Source: Streptomyces gossypii
GTDB lineage: Bacteria; Actinomycetota; Actinomycetes; Streptomycetales; Streptomycetaceae
Assembly (NCBI RefSeq): GCF_025165795.1
Contig: NZ_JAJAGO010000013.1
Location: 168,013 to 232,012, forward strand
Direction: 5' to 3'
Length of the DNA stretch: 64,000 nucleotides
Position 1 is the first letter of the stretch. Each line of letters begins with the position of its first letter. The position numbers and the translations under genes were made by a program. Shown here one piece after another: positions 60,267 through 64,000 of this stretch. The notes under the pieces are model-generated. The model was not told where the DNA came from. It searched no databases and saw nothing but the letters and a program-made list of their open reading frames with translations.

Positions 60267-63200
60267 TCAGCCGGTGAGGCAGGCCGGGCCCAGCAGTTGC
60301 TTCAGGTCTCCGAAGAGGGCCGGGTCGACCGTCACACGGTGGCGGTCCAGCCGCAGAACCGTGGTGCTGCGGCTGCCCTGCAGCTTCACCCGTACCTCGG
60401 TGGCGCCCCGGTGGTGGGTGAGGACCTCGCCCAGCTTCTCCACCAGGGGCGGGGTGATCTTCACGGTCGGGATGGTGATGGTCACGGGGGCGTTCGCCGA
60501 AGCCTCGCTCAAGTCCGGGATCATCAGCTCCATCGCGACCAGCCGGGGGACGTCCTCGCGCTTGTCGAGACGGCCCTTCACGAAGACGACCGCGTCCTCC
60601 ACCAGCTGTGTGGAGACCAGCTGGTAGGTCGCCGGGAAGAACATGCAGTCGATGGAGCCCGCGAGGTCCTCGACGGTGGCGATGGCCCAGGCGTTGCCCT
60701 GCTTGGTCATCTTGCGCTGCAGCCCGGAGATGATGCCGCCGATGGTGACGATGGAGCCGTCCGAGTAGTCACCGCCGGTCAGCTGGGCGATCGCCGCGTC
60801 CGCCTTGTCGTTGAGCACGTGCTCAAGACCGAACAGCGGGTGGTCGGAGACATAGAGGCCGAGCATCTCCCGCTCCTGGGCGAGCAGATAGGTCTTCTCC
60901 CACTCGATGTCGGAGAACTCGACGTCGAGCCCGAACGCGGGCTTGTCCTCCCCCGCGTCGTCGTTCATGCCGCCGAAGAGGTCGAACTGACCCTCGGCCT
61001 CCTTGCGCTTGACCGCGACGACATTGTCGATCATCGATTCGAAGTGCGCGGTCAGCCCCTTGCGGGTGTGCCCCATCTCGTCGAAGGCACCGGCCTTGAT
61101 CAGGGACTCGACCGTGCGCTTGTTGCACACGACGGCCTCGACCTTGTCCAGGAAGTCGGGGAAGGAGGCGTACGTCCCCTTGGCCTTGCGGGACCGCACG
61201 ATCGAGTCGACGACGTTCTGCCCGACGTTCCGCACGGCGGTGAGACCGAAGACGATGGTGTCGTCTCCGCGCGGAGTGAAGTTCGCGTCCGACTCGTTGA
61301 CGTCCGGCGGCAGCACCTTGATGCCCATCTTGCGGCATTCGTTGAGATAGACCGCCGACTTGTCCTTGTCGTCCCGGACCGAGGTCAGCAGCGCGGCCAT
61401 GTACTCGGCCGGATAGTTCGCCTTGAGATAGGCCGTCCAGTAGGTGACCAGCCCGTACGCCGAGGAGTGCGCCTTGTTGAAGGCGTATCCGGCGAACGGC
61501 ACCAGCACGTCCCAGACCGCCTGGATCGCCTCGTCCGAGTAGTTCTTGGCCCGGGCGCCCTTCTGGAAGTTGACGAACTCGGCGTCCAGCACTTCCTTCT
61601 TCTTCTTGCCCATCGCCCGGCGCAGCAGGTCCGCCTGCCCCAGGGTGTACCCGGCGAGCACCTGAGCCGCCTTCTGCACCTGCTCCTGGTAGACGATGAG
61701 GCCGTAGGTGATCCCCAGGACCTCCTTGAGCGGCTCCTCCAGATCCGGGTGGATCGGGGTGATCTCCTGCTGGCCGTTCTTCCGGAGGGCGTAGTTGATA
61801 TGGGAGTTCATCCCCATCGGGCCCGGACGGTAGAGCGCCGAAACGGCGGAAATGTCCTCGAAGTTGTCGGGCTTCATCAGACGCAGCAGGGAACGCATGG
61901 GGCCGCCGTCGAACTGGAAGACGCCCAGAGTGTCGCCACGGCAGAGCAGCTCGAAGGTCTTGGGATCGTCCAGCGTCAGGTCGAGGAGGGTCAGTTCCAC
62001 GCCCTTGTTCTTCTTGATGAGCTTGACCGCGTCATCCATGATCGTGAGGTTGCGCAGCCCCAGGAAGTCCATCTTCAGCAGGCCGAGCGCCTCACAGCTC
62101 GGATAGTCCCACTGGGTCACCACGGTGCCGTCGTTCTTCGGGGAGAAGACGGGCACATGGTCGATCAGCTTCTCGCTGGACATGATCACACCGGCCGCGT
62201 GCACGCCCATCTGCCGGACCAGGCCCTCGATGCCCATGGCGGCGTCGATGACCTTGGTGACATCCGGATCGTTCTCGTACATCCCCCGGATCTCACCTGC
62301 CTCGCTGTAGCGGGGGTGCTTCTTGTCGGTGATCCCGGACAGCGGGATGCCCTTGCCCAGGACGTCGGCGGGCATCGCCTTGGTGAGCCGGTCACCCATC
62401 GCGTACGGATAACCCAGCACGCGGGAGGCGTCCTTGATCGCGTTCTTCGCCTTGATGGTGCCGTAGGTGCCGATCATGGCGACCTTGTCGGCGCCGTACT
62501 TGTCGGTGACATAGCGGATCACGTCACCGCGCCTGCGCTCGTCGAAGTCGATGTCGACATCCGGCATGGAGACACGCTCCGGGTTGAGGAACCGCTCGAA
62601 GATCAGACCATGGGTAATCGGATCGAGGTCCGTGATGCCCATCGCGTACGAGACGATCGAGCCCGCCGCCGAACCGCGCCCCGGGCCGACCGCGATCCCG
62701 TTGTTCTTCGCCCACATGATGAAGTCGGCGACGACGAGGAAGTAGCCCGGGAACCCCATCTCGATGATGATGTCCATCTCGTACTCCGCCTGCCGCTGGC
62801 GGTCCTCCGGGATCCCCCCGGGATAGCGGCGGGCCATGCCGCGGGCGACCTCGTCCTTGAACCAGGTCACCTCCGTGTACCCCTCGGGCACCTCGAAGCG
62901 CGGCATCAGATTGCGGGTCTCGAACATCCCGGCCGTGTCGACACGCTCGGCGATCAGCAACTGGGTGTTGCGGCAGCCCTGCTGCCAGACCTCCGAGGAG
63001 TCGATCGCGTACATCTCGGCGGCCGACTTGAGGTAGTAGCCCGCGCCGTCGAACCTGAAACGGTCAGGATTGGAGAGGTTGTTGCCCGTCTGGATGCACA
63101 GCAGCGTGTCGTGGGCCGAGGCCTCGCGCTCATAGGTGTAGTGCGAGTCGTTGGTGACGACGAACGGCGCGTCCAGCTTCCGGGCGATCTCCTCCAGGCC

Positions 63201-63809
63201 CGCCCGCGCGCGCTTGTCGATCTCGATCCCGTGGTCCATCAGCTCGACGAAGAAGTTCTCCTTGCCGAAGATGTCCTGATACTCCCCGGCGGCCCGCACC
63301 GCCTCATCCATCTGGCCCAGCCGGATCCGGGTGCTCACCTCGCCCGAAGGACAGCCGGTGGTGGCCATCAGACCCTGAGCACACTCCGCCAGCAGCTCCT
63401 TGTCCATCCGCGGTTTGCGGAAGAAACCCTCCAGGCTGGCCCGCGACTGCGCGCGGAAGAGATTGTGCAGCCCCGTGCTGTCCCGCGCCCACATCGTCAT
63501 GTGCGTGTACGCGCCGTTGCCCGAGACGTCGTCCCGCTTCTGATGCGGGGTGCCCCATTTGACCGGCCGGGTGTTCCGGCGGGACTCCGGGGCGAGATAC
63601 GCCTCGATGCCCATCACCGGGGTGACCCCGGCGCCCTTCGCCTGATGGAAGAAGTCGTACGCGCCGTGCAGGTTGCCGTGATCGGTCATCGCGATATGGG
63701 ACATGCCCATCTCGCCGCAGGCGTTGAACATGTCCTTCAGACGCGCGGCACCGTCCAGCAGCGAATACTGAGTGTGCACATGCAGATGAGTGAACGGCTG
63801 CTCGGTCAC
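60267..63809 (-). CDS. dnaE: DNA polymerase III alpha subunit DnaE
   Basis: Main replicative polymerase. The 1180 residues start with the PHP domain (FTHLHVHTQYSLLDG, MTDHGNLHGAYDF), then the polymerase core with the catalytic aspartates in MPDVDIDFDERRR, helix-hairpin-helix segments and a C-terminal OB fold (GSIVTIGGIISGLQRKMTKQG). The GTG at 63809 (VTEQPFTHLH) has GGAGG 11 bases upstream. A GTG at 63821 and a longer open frame through the upstream repeat are less likely. Length fits Streptomyces DnaE1. Confidence 0.96.
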   Translation of the reverse strand: MTEQPFTHLHVHTQYSLLDGAARLKDMFNACGEMGMSHIAMTDHGNLHGAYDFFHQAKGAGVTPVMGIEAYLAPESRRNTRPVKWGTPHQKRDDVSGNGAYTHMTMWARDSTGLHNLFRAQSRASLEGFFRKPRMDKELLAECAQGLMATTGCPSGEVSTRIRLGQMDEAVRAAGEYQDIFGKENFFVELMDHGIEIDKRARAGLEEIARKLDAPFVVTNDSHYTYEREASAHDTLLCIQTGNNLSNPDRFRFDGAGYYLKSAAEMYAIDSSEVWQQGCRNTQLLIAERVDTAGMFETRNLMPRFEVPEGYTEVTWFKDEVARGMARRYPGGIPEDRQRQAEYEMDIIIEMGFPGYFLVVADFIMWAKNNGIAVGPGRGSAAGSIVSYAMGITDLDPITHGLIFERFLNPERVSMPDVDIDFDERRRGDVIRYVTDKYGADKVAMIGTYGTIKAKNAIKDASRVLGYPYAMGDRLTKAMPADVLGKGIPLSGITDKKHPRYSEAGEIRGMYENDPDVTKVIDAAMGIEGLVRQMGVHAAGVIMSSEKLIDHVPVFSPKNDGTVVTQWDYPSCEALGLLKMDFLGLRNLTIMDDAVKLIKKNKGVELTLLDLTLDDPKTFELLCRGDTLGVFQFDGGPMRSLLRLMKPDNFEDISAVSALYRPGPMGMNSHINYALRKNGQQEITPIHPDLEEPLKEVLGITYGLIVYQEQVQKAAQVLAGYTLGQADLLRRAMGKKKKEVLDAEFVNFQKGARAKNYSDEAIQAVWDVLVPFAGYAFNKAHSSAYGLVTYWTAYLKANYPAEYMAALLTSVRDDKDKSAVYLNECRKMGIKVLPPDVNESDANFTPRGDDTIVFGLTAVRNVGQNVVDSIVRSRKAKGTYASFPDFLDKVEAVVCNKRTVESLIKAGAFDEMGHTRKGLTAHFESMIDNVVAVKRKEAEGQFDLFGGMNDDAGEDKPAFGLDVEFSDIEWEKTYLLAQEREMLGLYVSDHPLFGLEHVLNDKADAAIAQLTGGDYSDGSIVTIGGIISGLQRKMTKQGNAWAIATVEDLAGSIDCMFFPATYQLVSTQLVEDAVVFVKGRLDKREDVPRLVAMELMIPDLSEASANAPVTITIPTVKITPPLVEKLGEVLTHHRGATEVRVKLQGSRSTTVLRLDRHRVTVDPALFGDLKQLLGPACLTG

Positions 63810-63874
63810 GGGATGGGCCACCTCCGGCGCGGGACTTCTGGGGCGAGTGGGGAAGTCTACGACGCGCGCTTTTA

Positions 63875-63973
63875 TGCGCTCGGCTCGCCTCCGCGGGCTC
63901 GTACCCGGTGTCGACACTCCTCCTGTGCGCTCGGCTCGCCTCCGCGGGCTCGTACCCGGTGTCGACACTCCTC
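63875..63973. repeat. 51-bp tandem direct repeat upstream of dnaE
   Basis: Two 48-bp identical copies (63875-63922 and 63926-63973) are separated by CTG. Each copy holds the palindrome GTGTCGACAC and a GCTCGGCTCG...GGGCTCG region. They lie 66 bases or more upstream of the dnaE start. The frame stays open through both copies, but the coded 17-residue unit is basic and repetitive and does not look like DnaE. Confidence 0.9.
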
Positions 63974-64000
63974 AGCGCTGCACTCGCTCGTTCCTCGCTC

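Noticed and set aside
63810..63968. A longer DnaE starting inside the 51-bp repeat
   Set aside because: The added 53 residues are a basic repeat unlike any DnaE N-terminus, and the GTG at 63809 has a good ribosome binding site and the normal PHP-domain start.

Overview
The window is a stretch of core chromosome from a high-GC actinomycete, almost certainly a Streptomyces. Coding sequence is strongly G/C-biased at third positions, GTG starts are common (one TTG), and the gene order is the division and cell wall (dcw) region as I remember it from Streptomyces: rsmH-ftsL-ftsI-murE-murF-mraY-murD-ftsW-murG-ftsQ-ftsZ-pgeF-yggS-sepF-sepG-divIVA, then ileS, a DksA-type protein, lspA, an RluA-type synthase and dnaE. 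I see no insertion sequence, prophage, CRISPR array, rRNA or tRNA gene. Nothing here looks like a newly acquired island.

Left part (1-24.6 kb): class II DAHP synthase (5' end cut), a convergent bfd/bfr iron pair whose two promoters both carry DmdR/IdeR-like iron boxes, a sulfite-oxidase-like protein, a secreted lytic transglycosylase in tandem with endonuclease IV, a PASTA-type Ser/Thr kinase, and the thiO-thiS-thiG operon behind a TPP riboswitch. These are followed by a ferredoxin-reductase-like flavoprotein, an Rv2175c-type DNA-binding protein, thiE and metF. Next come a tetR/desaturase operon with a 36-bp perfect palindrome upstream, a HEPN protein, a methyltransferase, a DUF3040 protein, a moxR-DUF58-transglutaminase operon and a carbonic anhydrase.

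Middle part (24.7-43.3 kb): the dcw cluster, all on the plus strand. rsmH to murD are joined by short overlaps (4 bp at five junctions, 17 bp at ftsI/murE) and so are probably translationally coupled. mraZ is absent; its place is taken by a leader of about 260 nt that ends in a long hairpin touching the rsmH ribosome binding site. ftsZ has its own 239-bp promoter region with two inverted repeats.

Right part (43.4-64 kb): ileS on the minus strand behind a T-box leader with an Ile (ATC) specifier, a lysine-rich histone-like DksA/TraR protein, lspA, a secreted M6-like metalloprotease, an RluA pseudouridine synthase, an MscS channel, a dienelactone-hydrolase-like protein and a second Ser/Thr kinase. 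Then come a membrane-anchored DsbA-like thioredoxin-fold protein, a membrane protein, an ABC-2 exporter pair, a NYN-domain protein, a 57-residue basic protein and dnaE. A 51-bp direct repeat lies upstream of dnaE.

The points most worth a second look are the swapped HIGH motif (GAHH) in IleRS, which is linked to strong mupirocin resistance; two related, co-varying hairpins at the two ends of the dcw block; the 36-bp palindrome; the rsmH leader; the dnaE-upstream tandem repeat; and a group of genes with a -10-like hexamer 6-7 nt before the start codon, suggesting leaderless transcripts.
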